The notes below the pieces were generated by a model, which worked only from the letters and a program-made list of their open reading frames with translations, searched no databases and had not been told where the DNA came from. From Athalassotoga sp049965695 (GTDB lineage: Bacteria > Thermotogota > Thermotogae > Mesoaciditogales > Mesoaciditogaceae): a stretch of DNA of 64,000 nucleotides. Positions 1 to 9,143 of the stretch are shown here, one piece after another. Every line of letters begins with the position of its first letter. The stretch's first letter is position 1. The stretch spans positions 28,370 to 92,369 of the forward strand of contig NZ_JBMFWB010000005.1 of assembly GCF_049965695.1 (NCBI RefSeq). The letters run 5' to 3'. The position numbers were made by a program, and so were the translations under genes.

Positions 1-285
1 CCCAGGTTGTGCGAAGATCATGAAAATGCGCGTTTGCTCGCTGAAGGTCTTGAATCTTTGAACGAAATAGAAGTTTTTAAAAACAGGCTTGATATAAACA
101 TGGTGTTTTTCAGATTCAAAAATCATTTAAACGACGGTGATTTTGTTTCTTACATGTTGAAACAGAGTATCAAGATAAATTCAGTTGAAAACGGTGAATA
201 CAGATTTGTCACGAACAAAGATGTATCAAGATCAGATGTCATGTACGTCATCGAACGGGTGAAAACATATTTCAACCAAATTTGA
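1..285 (+). CDS. ltaE: Low-specificity L-threonine aldolase, C-terminal fragment
   Basis: About 94 codons are open from the left edge, so the N-terminus and the PLP lysine lie outside the window; the TTG at 7 is internal, not a start. The peptide matches the end of the fold-type I, PLP-dependent threonine aldolase family, which cleaves threonine to glycine and acetaldehyde: an EDHENA helix at the start, a DINMVFFRF strand, and a final YRFVTNKDVSR segment followed by a helix. It stops at TGA 283-285. The next 600 bases are repeats, so it is probably the last gene of its unit. The family call is fairly secure; substrate preference cannot be judged from this piece. Confidence 0.75.
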   Translation, partial: PRLCEDHENARLLAEGLESLNEIEVFKNRLDINMVFFRFKNHLNDGDFVSYMLKQSIKINSVENGEYRFVTNKDVSRSDVMYVIERVKTYFNQI

Positions 286-344
286 TCCGACACGATAACA
301 TAAAATGTCATACTTTTTCAGAATCTGATTGCTTCGGTGTAAGG

Positions 345-598
345 GTACTTCAGTTTAAAAATCGAATTTCTACTCATCTTAGCGGAAGGCAGGATGCCTC
401 AATTGGTGAGAAGTGATGTGTGAAGAGTGAACAGTAAAAGACTCTGTCAATCGGAGATTACGCGTCACGCGTTACGAACCATCTCTAATGTCTAAACTCT
501 AATCTCTTTTCTACGTGCTACGAGCCACATGCTATCTGCCGTTGTAGGCACCTGCCTGAGTTTAGATTCGGAATTTAAAAGTAGTTTAGGATATAATA
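345..598 (+). repeat. Dispersed inverted-end repeat, copy 1 (long form)
   Basis: Non-coding element of about 254 bp. Its left end carries TACTTCAGTTTAAAAATCGAAT and its right end ATTCGGAATTTAAAAG followed by a TATAAT-like stretch; the two ends are inverted copies of each other with mismatches. The inside holds the family core GGCAGGATGCCTC near 388-400, GTGAAGAGTGAACAG-type simple sequence, CGCGTCACGCGTTACG, and a CCTGCC near the right end that can pair with GGCAGG. It lies head-to-tail with copy 2. Confidence 0.85.
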
Positions 599-603
599 CA
601 ATT

Positions 604-860
604 GTATATTTAGTTCACTTTAAAAGCCGAATGTTTATTTACCGTAGCGGAGGGCAGGATGCCTCAATTGGTGAGAAGTGACGTGTGAAGAGTGAACAGT
701 AAAAGACTCTTTCAATCGCAGATTACGCGTCACGCGTTACGAACCATCTCTAATGTCTAAACTCTAATCTCTTTTCTACGTGCTACGAGCCACATGCTAT
801 CTGCCGTTGTAGGTACCTGCCGCAGCGATGATTCGGAATTTAAAGTTGGCTCAGTATAAA
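604..860 (+). repeat. Dispersed inverted-end repeat, copy 2 (long form)
   Basis: About 257 bp in tandem with copy 1. Over the inner roughly 165 bp I count only four differences from copy 1 (for example GATGTG/GACGTG and GGCACC/GGTACC), so the pair looks like a recent duplication. The right end reads TTCGGA, 17 bases, TATAAA, just upstream of the transporter gene that starts at 889, and may supply its promoter. No open reading frame of note lies inside. Confidence 0.88.
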
Positions 861-888
861 TTCAATCAAGTTTCAAGGGGATAGAATT

Positions 889-2220
889 TTGAATGAGTTA
901 AGAAGACTTTTTGTATCTTTTGGCTTTCAAGGAGCAGCTTTCGGAGCAATAGGCGTTATTATAAGCCTTTTTGTCGTGATAGGGTTGGGAGGAAATGTCG
1001 CCAGCGGAAGTGTCGCTTCTGCATTTTACGCTCTCGGAAATTTGTTCGGTTCCATGATGATCGGTGTTATCCTCGACAAGTACCAACGCTTTTTTGAAGT
1101 CGTTTTCGTAAGTGCACTTGCGGATGCAGTTGTGACGGTGTTGATGGCAATAGTTGCGAATATATATTTTTATTACGTTTTTGCATTGGTACTTGGTATC
1201 TTTGCCGCTATGATGGGCCCTGCCATAACGGTATATTTGAACAAAAAATTCGATGAAAACCTTTACCGAAAAAGAATAAATACCATGAACCTTTTTAACA
1301 GCGTTGGCGTTACGATAGGTACGTTCATAGGAGGTTTTTGGCTTTCTTACTTTCCGTTTATAACGCAAAGTGCCCAAAAGATGAGATTTGTATTCATAAT
1401 ATCATCTTTGTTGTTAATCGTATCGACCATTCTATCTTCGGGATATATAAAAAAGCAAGAGTTTTTGAGAACTTTCAAAACCAAGAAATTTTTCCCAAAC
1501 ATGCATTCTCTTGCCGATCACCTCGCCGCGATACCCCATAACGTCTTTTTTTCCTTTAACTTAAGGGGGTTTAAGGTTGAAACGGGAAGATACATGATAA
1601 GTATATTCATGATCTTTTTCGGTGCAAATATGATTTTTTCGATATTCTCGATATACTTAAATGAGGTTTTAAGGATAAGCAGCGGCACGATTTTCATGAT
1701 ATACGGTTTAAACAACATTCTCACCAATACGGCATATTTTTTGACAAACAAAATTGCAAACAAAGTCAAAGACTCAATTCTTGTAAGGACTGCACTTTGG
1801 ACAAGGGTTGTCTTGTTTTCTTCAATAGCGATTTCCGGATACATTATCCCAATCGGAATTTGGATCACGATCGTTGCGTTCTTGATAATTGGATTTACAT
1901 GGCCTTTCTTTTACATACCTACCACGGTGCACGTTACAAATCTTGCACTTCCAACAGATCGCGGCCGCATAATAGGACTATTCAACGTTGTCATAAATTT
2001 TGCTGTAATAGTGGCTTCTTTCATTTCCGGATACATAGCGCTTGAATTTGGATATGTAACCTCTTTTGTGGTTGGAATAATAGTTCTATTTTTGGGAGAA
2101 AGATTTATACATAGATTGAACACGGCAATGCCTATTTCAAAAGAAAAAATCGAAGAGATGTCGAACGATGGAAAGGGCGATAAATCGCAAAGCAATTTGG
2201 CCGCTCAAGAAAAATTATGA
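889..2220 (+). CDS. Major facilitator superfamily transporter
   Basis: The 443-residue protein has about twelve hydrophobic segments in two halves, separated by a charged loop near residues 185-225, and a hydrophilic tail after residue 415. This is the layout of MFS secondary transporters of the inner membrane. A GRIIGLFNV segment in the second half fits the family's cytoplasmic loop. Substrate cannot be predicted. The start is TTG 889, seven bases after AAGGGG; repeat copy 2 ends 29 bases upstream and offers a TATAAA box. The gene stands alone, with valS 67 bases downstream. Confidence 0.8.
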   Translation: MNELRRLFVSFGFQGAAFGAIGVIISLFVVIGLGGNVASGSVASAFYALGNLFGSMMIGVILDKYQRFFEVVFVSALADAVVTVLMAIVANIYFYYVFALVLGIFAAMMGPAITVYLNKKFDENLYRKRINTMNLFNSVGVTIGTFIGGFWLSYFPFITQSAQKMRFVFIISSLLLIVSTILSSGYIKKQEFLRTFKTKKFFPNMHSLADHLAAIPHNVFFSFNLRGFKVETGRYMISIFMIFFGANMIFSIFSIYLNEVLRISSGTIFMIYGLNNILTNTAYFLTNKIANKVKDSILVRTALWTRVVLFSSIAISGYIIPIGIWITIVAFLIIGFTWPFFYIPTTVHVTNLALPTDRGRIIGLFNVVINFAVIVASFISGYIALEFGYVTSFVVGIIVLFLGERFIHRLNTAMPISKEKIEEMSNDGKGDKSQSNLAAQEKL

Positions 2221-2287
2221 TATACTTGATCAAATTTACATGAGTAAGTATAGTATACATTGAAAGATCATTTGTGATGGTTCTGTT

Positions 2288-4906
2288 TTGAAGGGAGGGA
2301 GTGGTCTAACGGCCACGATTTTTTTGGATAAGTTTTATTTGCCTCAAGAAAGCGAGAAAAAATGGTACAAAAAATGGGAAGAAAATGGATTTTTTGCTCC
2401 GCATCCGGGGAACGGAAAATTTTCCATGGTCATCCCGCCACCGAACATAACCAATGTACTTCATGTCGGTCATGCACTTAACATAGTACTCCAAGACGTT
2501 GTGACAAGATATCAAAGAATGAAAGGCAAGGAAACCTTGTGGGTGCCGGGAGAAGATCATGCGGGTATTGCAACTCAGAATATAATCGTAAAAAAACTTG
2601 CCTCGGAGGGAAAAACAAAAGAAGAAATGGGTTACGATGAATTTCTTGAAACAACGTGGGAATGGGCCCGAGAATATAAAGATAAGATAAAAAATCAGGT
2701 TAAATCAATGGGTGCTTCCTGTGACTGGTCGAGAGAAAGATTTACGCTTGACGAAGGACTGAGCAAGGCCGTAAGAAAAGTGTTCGTCTCTCTTTACAAA
2801 AAAGGGCTTATATATAAAGGTAAATACATGATAAATTGGTGCCCGAGTTGCGGCACCGTTCTGTCTAACGAAGAAATAGAATATGAAAACGAACATTCGG
2901 AAATTTATTATATAAATTATCCACTCGAATCTGGTGGGAACGTTGTTATTGCAACGACAAGACCGGAGACGATGCTGGGTGACACGGCAATCGCTGTTAA
3001 TCCAAAAGATGAAAGGTATAAAGATATCATCGGAAAAAATGCTGTTCTTCCGCTTGTCGGTCGTGTTATTCCCGTGATATCGGACGATTACGTGGATATG
3101 ACCTTCGGTACAGGTGCTTTGAAAGTTACTCCGGCACATGATCCAAATGATTTCGAAATTGGTAAAAAACATAAACTTGAAGCAATAGAGATACTTGATG
3201 ACGAGGCAAAAATATCTTTTGACGGACCATACAAAGGATTGAGTAGAGAAAAAGCCAGAAAAGCAATTGTTTCCGATCTTAAAAACGGCGGATATCTCGT
3301 TAAAGTTGAAAAATACGATCATTCCGTCGGACATTGTTACAGATGCCATACTTCGGTTGAACCTAAAATATCCGATCAGTGGTTTGTCAGCATGAAATCT
3401 CTTGCCGAACCCGCAATACGTGCGGTTAAAGAAGAAAAGGTTAAATTTCACCCTGAACGGTGGGAAAAGGTCTATTTGAACTGGATGGAAGATATTCACG
3501 ATTGGTGCATATCGAGGCAACTTTGGTGGGGACACAGAATTCCTGTTTGGTATTGCGATGATTGCGGTCATCTTACCGTATCCGAAACTGATCCTGAAAA
3601 ATGCGAATTTTGCGGTTCTACCCATATACATCAAGATACCGATGTGCTTGACACATGGTTTTCTTCGGCACTATGGCCATTTTCGACTCTTGGCTGGCCC
3701 GAAGAAACAGAGGATCTCAAAAAATTTTATCCCACCGATTTACTTGTAACGGGTTTTGACATAATCTTTTTCTGGGTTGCAAGAATGATAGTCATGGGAA
3801 TTGAATTCATGGATGAAGTTCCATTTCACGATGTTTACATTCACCAACTTGTTCGTGACAAATTTGGAAAGAAGATGTCAAAATCTCTCGGAAATGGAAT
3901 AGATCCAAATGAAGTTATACAGAAATACGGCGCAGATGCGATGAGAATGACACTTGCAATGCTTGCGGCTCAGGGCAGAGATATAAATCTTGACGAACGT
4001 GCCTTTGAATCTTACATGCATTTTGCCAATAAAATATGGAATGCAAGTCATTTCGTTGAGATGAACACACAAAATGTAAAAATTGAGCATTTTCAGGGTT
4101 TAACGATGGCTGATAGATGGATTTTATCAAGACTTAACATGGTCATAAAAGACGTCACAACTGCCCTTGAATCCTATGACTACAACATAGCAGCCCATGG
4201 AATTTACGATTTCTTCTGGGGCGATTTCTGTGATTGGTATATAGAACTTTCAAAGGTACAACTTGAAGATCCAAAACTCAAAGAAAATACCCAGCAGGTA
4301 CTGCTCCACGTTTTGCAACAAAGTTTGAAGTTGCTTCATCCCTTTATGCCTTTCATTTCAGAAGAAATCTGGTCAAATTTCTTTGATGGCTTTTTGATAA
4401 ACGCCAGTTGGCCGATCGAAAAACCAGAGTTTTATTTTGAAGACGATGGCTTTGATTTCCTTATGGAAACAGTAAGAGGCATAAGGAATGTAAGATCCGA
4501 TCTTGATTTGCCTCCTGCTTCCAAGATAAATGTCGTGATGGTTGGCAAGTCAAACTGGCCAAAAGACTCTCCATTTGAACTTTACATATCAAGGCTTGTG
4601 AATGCTTACAGCGTCGAGACTGCGAGAATAAAGCCAAAAAAAGGTATGACGGCGGCCATGAATTCGGATATGGAAATATTTGTGGTTATGGACGAACACT
4701 TTGATTTCAACGGCGAAATAGTTCGGTTGAATTCCAAAATAGTCAAAGCCGCTGAAGAATTTAGGAAACTCGATTCTCGCCTTTCAAATGATGAATTTTT
4801 GAAAAAGGCTTCTCCGGAGATTGTTGAAAAGGCCAAAAATGAAAAATCTGAGATCGAAAAAACCCTTAAGAGACTTGATAACACACTCAGAAAGTTAAAG
4901 GAATGA
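2288..4906 (+). CDS. valS: Valyl-tRNA synthetase
   Basis: Charges tRNA-Val with valine in the cytoplasm. The class I signature HVGHA is at about residue 59 and KMSKS at about residue 528. Between them are the CP1 editing domain (TTRPETMLGDTAIAV) and DWCISRQLWWGHRIPVW, typical of ValRS, plus zinc-type Cys pairs. The last 70 residues form the charged coiled-coil arm that binds tRNA. At 872 residues the length is normal. The start is uncertain: TTG 2288 has no Shine-Dalgarno site, while a strong GGGAGGGAG lies just downstream at 2294-2301, so translation may begin between 2306 and 2324 (TTG at 2324). The stop is one base from the TTG that opens the folC frame. Confidence 0.95.
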   Translation: MKGGSGLTATIFLDKFYLPQESEKKWYKKWEENGFFAPHPGNGKFSMVIPPPNITNVLHVGHALNIVLQDVVTRYQRMKGKETLWVPGEDHAGIATQNIIVKKLASEGKTKEEMGYDEFLETTWEWAREYKDKIKNQVKSMGASCDWSRERFTLDEGLSKAVRKVFVSLYKKGLIYKGKYMINWCPSCGTVLSNEEIEYENEHSEIYYINYPLESGGNVVIATTRPETMLGDTAIAVNPKDERYKDIIGKNAVLPLVGRVIPVISDDYVDMTFGTGALKVTPAHDPNDFEIGKKHKLEAIEILDDEAKISFDGPYKGLSREKARKAIVSDLKNGGYLVKVEKYDHSVGHCYRCHTSVEPKISDQWFVSMKSLAEPAIRAVKEEKVKFHPERWEKVYLNWMEDIHDWCISRQLWWGHRIPVWYCDDCGHLTVSETDPEKCEFCGSTHIHQDTDVLDTWFSSALWPFSTLGWPEETEDLKKFYPTDLLVTGFDIIFFWVARMIVMGIEFMDEVPFHDVYIHQLVRDKFGKKMSKSLGNGIDPNEVIQKYGADAMRMTLAMLAAQGRDINLDERAFESYMHFANKIWNASHFVEMNTQNVKIEHFQGLTMADRWILSRLNMVIKDVTTALESYDYNIAAHGIYDFFWGDFCDWYIELSKVQLEDPKLKENTQQVLLHVLQQSLKLLHPFMPFISEEIWSNFFDGFLINASWPIEKPEFYFEDDGFDFLMETVRGIRNVRSDLDLPPASKINVVMVGKSNWPKDSPFELYISRLVNAYSVETARIKPKKGMTAAMNSDMEIFVVMDEHFDFNGEIVRLNSKIVKAAEEFRKLDSRLSNDEFLKKASPEIVEKAKNEKSEIEKTLKRLDNTLRKLKE

Positions 4907-4910
4907 TTTG

Positions 4911-6224
4911 ATGAAATACGAAGAAATGGTAGAAAAATTATTTTCCTTTCACCCGGAAAATAAGATAAGACTGGGCCTTGACAGAATAGAAAAATTGTTG
5001 GAAAGACTTGGGAATCCTCAAAAAGAATTTAAATACATTCATGTTACAGGCACGAACGGGAAGGGGACCGTAACAAGGACGATAGGTAAACTGTTGACCG
5101 TTCATGGTCTTAAAGTGGGTACTTATTTTTCTCCGCATCTCGAATCTTTCAGAGAAAGGATAAGAATAGATGACCTTTTCATATCTGAAGAAAATAGCGT
5201 CTCTATGTATGAGATAGTTTCAAAGGAAGCAGAGGAAATGTCGAAAGTGCCTGGCATGAAACCTACTTTTTTTGAGATTGTAACTGCTATGGCTTTTTTG
5301 TATTTCAAATTGCAAAAAGTCGATGTGGTTGTTTCCGAAGTTGGAATGGGTGGTCGATTTGATGCTACAAACGTCGTCGATGATCCGCTGTGCTCGGTTA
5401 TAACGATTGTGGATTACGATCACATGAACGTGCTCGGTAATACCCTGTCTCAAATAGCCTTTGAAAAATCCGGCATAATAAAGGAAAACTCGCCGGTTAT
5501 AACAGGTGAATTCAAGGATGAACCGCTTAAGATAATAGAAGCAAAAGCCCGAGAAATGAACGCTGAAGTTAGAAGAATCGGGAGAGATTTCAGATACATC
5601 GTCAAAAGAATAGAATTTGCAAGAAATGCTTTTGATTTCGTTGGCAAAAGATGGAATTTGTCACTTGAAACGAGGATGAACGGTCTCGCAGCCATCAACA
5701 ACATGGCGATATCTTTGGCAGTTTTTGAATATCTTGACGAAATCGGATTTGTAAAAATGAACGAAGAAAAAATTTACAAAACGATCTTCACGATTCCGTG
5801 GGAAGGCAGATTTGAGTGGTTTCCATCAGATTTAACGGTTATTTTGGATGTCGCTCATAATGCCCCAGCAATGGAAATGCTTAGGAAAAATTTAAAACTT
5901 TATTTTCCAAACCGTGAAATCAACGCTGTAATTGGCATTTTGAACGATAAAGATTACAAACGTATGATCGATATAGTGGATCCCATTTTTAAGCGTATTT
6001 ACATAACATCTCCCAAGAACGAAAGGGCCTTCGATCCGTTTTCAATTTACAACTGGGCTGTTAAGAATTACGATAACGTTGGCTTTATAAGAGATATAGA
6101 AGATGCGACAGAAATTTGCATGAACGTTTCAAAACAGGAAAATTCAATTGCCGTTGTGACAGGATCCTTTTACACAGTTGGTTTTGCAAGGAGTTTTCTT
6201 AGAGGTGTGAGGTCGGAAAAATGA
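4911..6224 (+). CDS. folC: Folylpolyglutamate synthase / dihydrofolate synthase
   Basis: Adds glutamate to folates (and to dihydropteroate) using ATP. The Mur-ligase-type P-loop GTNGKGTVTRT lies near residues 46-56, followed by YFSPHLESFRERI, the folate-loop region, and SEVGMGGRFDATN, all diagnostic of FolC. The length of 437 residues is normal. ATG 4911 is preferred over the adjacent TTG 4908 because AAAGGA lies just upstream. It follows valS within five bases, the valS-folC order known from Firmicutes, and its stop overlaps the ruvA start by four bases, so the three genes are probably co-transcribed. Confidence 0.93.
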   Translation: MKYEEMVEKLFSFHPENKIRLGLDRIEKLLERLGNPQKEFKYIHVTGTNGKGTVTRTIGKLLTVHGLKVGTYFSPHLESFRERIRIDDLFISEENSVSMYEIVSKEAEEMSKVPGMKPTFFEIVTAMAFLYFKLQKVDVVVSEVGMGGRFDATNVVDDPLCSVITIVDYDHMNVLGNTLSQIAFEKSGIIKENSPVITGEFKDEPLKIIEAKAREMNAEVRRIGRDFRYIVKRIEFARNAFDFVGKRWNLSLETRMNGLAAINNMAISLAVFEYLDEIGFVKMNEEKIYKTIFTIPWEGRFEWFPSDLTVILDVAHNAPAMEMLRKNLKLYFPNREINAVIGILNDKDYKRMIDIVDPIFKRIYITSPKNERAFDPFSIYNWAVKNYDNVGFIRDIEDATEICMNVSKQENSIAVVTGSFYTVGFARSFLRGVRSEK

Positions 6225-6787
6225 TCTGGGCACTTCGCGGATCGATAACAAGAAAAAGCACCAATTCCATCGCGATTGATACTGGGAATGTCGTCTACGA
6301 AGTCTTTTTTGCGTTGAAAGAGATCGAAAATTTAAAAGAAGGTCAGGATATCTTGGTTTACATACGTGAAAACGCAAAAGAGGCTGAACCCATTGAACTC
6401 ATAGGCTTTTTAAGTGAAGAGCGCAGATATCTTTATGATATGTTGGTAAGCGTAAATGGAATAGGATCGAAAAACGCACTCAAGATCATGGATTTTATCG
6501 ATCTTGAAACACTTTCAACTTCTGTGGAATCAAAAGACGTTAAATTTTTGAGTTCACTTCCCGGCATAGGACAAAAAACGGCCGAGCGGATCATATTGGA
6601 ATTATCTGGAAAGATAAAAGAAATAGGCAGATCGGATTTAAAACTTGGGGAAGCGGTTGAAACTTTGATAGCGTTAGGCTTTTCCCGTAACGAAGCCTTT
6701 GTCGCCGTTAAAAGGGCAATCGATTCAGGGGCGCGGGAACTTGAAGATATAGTTAAAATCGCACTTTCAACTGTAAGAAAGGTCTGA
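6221..6787 (+). CDS. ruvA: Holliday junction DNA helicase subunit RuvA
   Basis: RuvA tetramers bind Holliday junctions and load the RuvB motor for branch migration. The 188 residues show an N-terminal OB fold (MIWALRGSITRK), two helix-hairpin-helix motifs (VNGIGSKNALKIM and LPGIGQKTAERIILEL, about residues 75-125), and a short C-terminal three-helix domain that binds RuvB. ATG 6221 overlaps the folC stop. No ruvB or ruvC lies in this window, so the complex is encoded at more than one site. Confidence 0.94.
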   Translation: MIWALRGSITRKSTNSIAIDTGNVVYEVFFALKEIENLKEGQDILVYIRENAKEAEPIELIGFLSEERRYLYDMLVSVNGIGSKNALKIMDFIDLETLSTSVESKDVKFLSSLPGIGQKTAERIILELSGKIKEIGRSDLKLGEAVETLIALGFSRNEAFVAVKRAIDSGARELEDIVKIALSTVRKV

Positions 6788-6797
6788 TTTGTAAATT

Positions 6798-6827
6798 TTG
6801 TAAGTTTTTGAAAAAAAGTTGTATAAT
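6798..6827 (+). promoter_or_regulatory. Probable promoter of the glmU operon
   Basis: TTGTAA (6798-6803), an 18-base spacer and TATAAT (6822-6827) lie in the 48-base gap after ruvA. A start site six to eight bases downstream would leave almost no leader before GTG 6836 and only about ten bases before TTG 6845. Confidence 0.6.
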
Positions 6828-6835
6828 CTCGAAGG

Positions 6836-8200
6836 GTGATCGAATTGAAAAAGGTTTTGATACTTGCCGCTGGACTTGGAAAGCGAATGAATTCACCAAG
6901 GCCAAAAGTTGTTCATGAGGTGCTTGGCAAACCCCTTTTAAACTGGACGATAGACGTGGCAAAAGAGGCTAAGGCTGACGAAATCGGAGTTGTTCTGGGA
7001 CATGGTGCCGAATTGGTTTATCCCCTGATTCCAAGCGATGTAAAGGTTTTTATTCAAGAATCGCAACTCGGTACGGCCGATGCTGTAAAAGCGGCAAAAA
7101 ATTTTTTAAACGGCAAGGTGGTAATACTTTACGGTGATGTACCTTTAATTTCAGGTGAAGTGGTAAGTTCTCTGTTCGAATCAAAAGCGAATATGACGAT
7201 TTTAACGGCCATCTTGGAAACGCCTTTTGGGTATGGAAGAATAGTCAGAGAAGATGGAAAAGTGATCAAGATCGTGGAGGAAAATGACGCCACGGATGAT
7301 ATTAGAAAGATAAAAGAGATAAACAGCGGAATATATGCTTTTGATTCTGAATCTTTGGTTTACGCTCTTGACAGAATAAAAAACAACAACAAAAAAGGAG
7401 AATATTACCTTACCGACGCTGTTGAAATTCTTTTGGCAGGAGGATATGCTGTAGAGACAGTTCAGGTTAAGAATTCAAATAGCGTTTTGGGTGTGAATAC
7501 ACAGAAAGAACTTGCGACGCTTATAAAAAATGTTAAGGACGATATAAACGATGCCTTAATGGATGCGGGTGTTACGATAGAAGATCCGCAAACAACTTTT
7601 GTGGGACCAGACGTCATCGTTGAATCCGGTGCTGTTTTGAAGCCTTTCACTTTCATTTATGGCAAAAGTAGAATTTCATCGAATGCCTCAATTGGCCCAG
7701 AGACGACGATAGTTGATTGTACGGTCGGCAACAATACTTTTGTGATCAGATCTGATTGTAGCGGATCCGTCATAGGAAATAATTGTTCAATAGGACCTTT
7801 TTCCCGTTTGAGACCCGGAACATTCATAGAAGATAACGTTAAAATTGGAAATTACGTTGAGGTAAAAAATTCACATCTTTCGAAAGGCGTTAAATCTCAG
7901 CATCTTACGTATCTGGGTGATGCCACAATCGGGGAAGATACAAACATCGGGGCTGGAACAATAACCTGCAATTACGATGGTGTCAGAAAAAATAAAACTT
8001 TCATTGGCAAAAATGTGTTCGTCGGATCTAACACGGCACTTGTTGCGCCTGTGAAAGTAGGTGATGGGGCTTTGATAGGTGCTGGATCTACGATAACCGA
8101 TGATGTGCCGGCATATGCCCTTGCCCTTGGAAGGGCAAAACAGTTAAACAAAGAAGAATGGGTCTTGAAAAAAAGGAGAGATTCGTCCGATGAAAAATGA
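6836..8200 (+). CDS. glmU: Bifunctional UDP-GlcNAc pyrophosphorylase / GlcN-1-P acetyltransferase
   Basis: Makes UDP-N-acetylglucosamine for peptidoglycan. The N-terminal nucleotidyltransferase domain opens with LILAAGLGKRM and PRPKVVHEVLGKPLL, and the GDVPLI motif follows near residue 100. From about residue 255 the sequence turns into left-handed beta-helix hexapeptides with RPGTFIEDNVKIGNYVEVKN and GAGTITCNYDGVRK of the acetyltransferase. At 454 residues it is full length. GTG 6836 opens the frame, but AGGGTGAT at 6833-6840 is placed to serve TTG 6845, giving MKKVLILAAG. It leads the glmU-prs-rplY-pth series also known in Bacillus. Confidence 0.95.
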   Translation: MIELKKVLILAAGLGKRMNSPRPKVVHEVLGKPLLNWTIDVAKEAKADEIGVVLGHGAELVYPLIPSDVKVFIQESQLGTADAVKAAKNFLNGKVVILYGDVPLISGEVVSSLFESKANMTILTAILETPFGYGRIVREDGKVIKIVEENDATDDIRKIKEINSGIYAFDSESLVYALDRIKNNNKKGEYYLTDAVEILLAGGYAVETVQVKNSNSVLGVNTQKELATLIKNVKDDINDALMDAGVTIEDPQTTFVGPDVIVESGAVLKPFTFIYGKSRISSNASIGPETTIVDCTVGNNTFVIRSDCSGSVIGNNCSIGPFSRLRPGTFIEDNVKIGNYVEVKNSHLSKGVKSQHLTYLGDATIGEDTNIGAGTITCNYDGVRKNKTFIGKNVFVGSNTALVAPVKVGDGALIGAGSTITDDVPAYALALGRAKQLNKEEWVLKKRRDSSDEK

Positions 8201-9131
8201 AATGAAGATTCTTGGTGGCTCTTCGAATCAGCCTTTGCTTGAAAGAATTTGCGCTTACACCAATGTCAATCCGATACACGTTGAGATCACACATTTTGCC
8301 GATGGAGAAATAAACATGAGGATAGAAGAGACGGTTAGAGGTCATGATGTTTTTCTCCTTCAATCAACCTCTCCACCCGTTAACGATAACCTTATGGAAC
8401 TTTTGATAATAATAGACGCTTTAAAACGTGCATCCGCAAACACGATAGCCGTGGTAATTCCTTACTATGGCTATGCAAGGCAAGACAGAAAAGCGCGCGG
8501 GAGAGATCCGATAAGCGCCAAACTTGTCGCAAATCTTTTGACAACTGCCGGAGCAACGAGAATTCTCACGATGGATCTCCACAGTGAACAAATTCAAGGA
8601 TTTTTCGATATACCCGTTGACAACCTTCAATCATTTCCGGTTTTCGTCGATAGTTTAAAGAAACATGAAAATCTCGATAAAGATAAAACAGTCGTTGTAT
8701 CTCCGGACATAGGAGCGGTTAAGCGTGCCAGAAAATTTGCCGAAAAGATGAGTTTACCGATTGCCATTCTTGACAAAAGAAGACCGAAGGAGAATGTTGC
8801 AGAGGTGCTTCATGTCATCGGTGATGTGGAAGGAATGACTTCCGTGATGTTTGATGATATGATAGATACGGGAAGAACTTTGATCGAAGGTGCAAAACTT
8901 TTAAAACAAAAAGGTTCAACAAAGGTAATTGCATGCGCAACACACGGATTGTTTTCTCAAAATTCACTTGAGATGCTTGATAAATCTGAAATAGACAGGA
9001 TTTACGTCACAGACACGATTGCGCACGATGAATTACCCGATAAAATAAAAGTGGTTTCCGTTGCTTCCCTTTTCGGCGAAGCAATGATAAGAATAAGAAA
9101 AAGTTTGTCAATTAGCATATTGTTTAAGTAA
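8190..9131 (+). CDS. prs: Ribose-phosphate pyrophosphokinase (PRPP synthetase)
   Basis: Transfers pyrophosphate from ATP to ribose 5-phosphate, giving PRPP for nucleotide, His and Trp synthesis. Family marks are FADGEINMRIEETVRG near residue 32, PYYGYARQDRK with the flexible-loop Arg, the metal-site region MDLHSEQIQGFFDIPVDNL, and the PRPP loop FDDMIDTGRTL near residue 228 (usual form VDDMIDTGGT, so one Gly is replaced by Arg). The length of 313 is normal. ATG 8190 has AAGGAGAG nine bases upstream and overlaps glmU by 11 bases. Confidence 0.95.
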   Translation: MKNEMKILGGSSNQPLLERICAYTNVNPIHVEITHFADGEINMRIEETVRGHDVFLLQSTSPPVNDNLMELLIIIDALKRASANTIAVVIPYYGYARQDRKARGRDPISAKLVANLLTTAGATRILTMDLHSEQIQGFFDIPVDNLQSFPVFVDSLKKHENLDKDKTVVVSPDIGAVKRARKFAEKMSLPIAILDKRRPKENVAEVLHVIGDVEGMTSVMFDDMIDTGRTLIEGAKLLKQKGSTKVIACATHGLFSQNSLEMLDKSEIDRIYVTDTIAHDELPDKIKVVSVASLFGEAMIRIRKSLSISILFK

Positions 9132-9143
9132 GGAGGAATTTGA

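Noticed and set aside
345..860. CRISPR array
   Set aside because: Two copies of about 255 bp with inverted ends, no short repeats with regular spacers, and no cas genes in the window.
286..888. Small RNA or coding genes in the long gap after the threonine aldolase fragment
   Set aside because: The gap is fully explained by two repeat copies; open frames inside are short and not shared between copies.
2705..3634. 309-codon open frame on the minus strand inside valS
   Set aside because: It lies fully opposite a ValRS with all motifs, has no Shine-Dalgarno site and an odd His/Phe/Ile-rich composition; a shadow frame.
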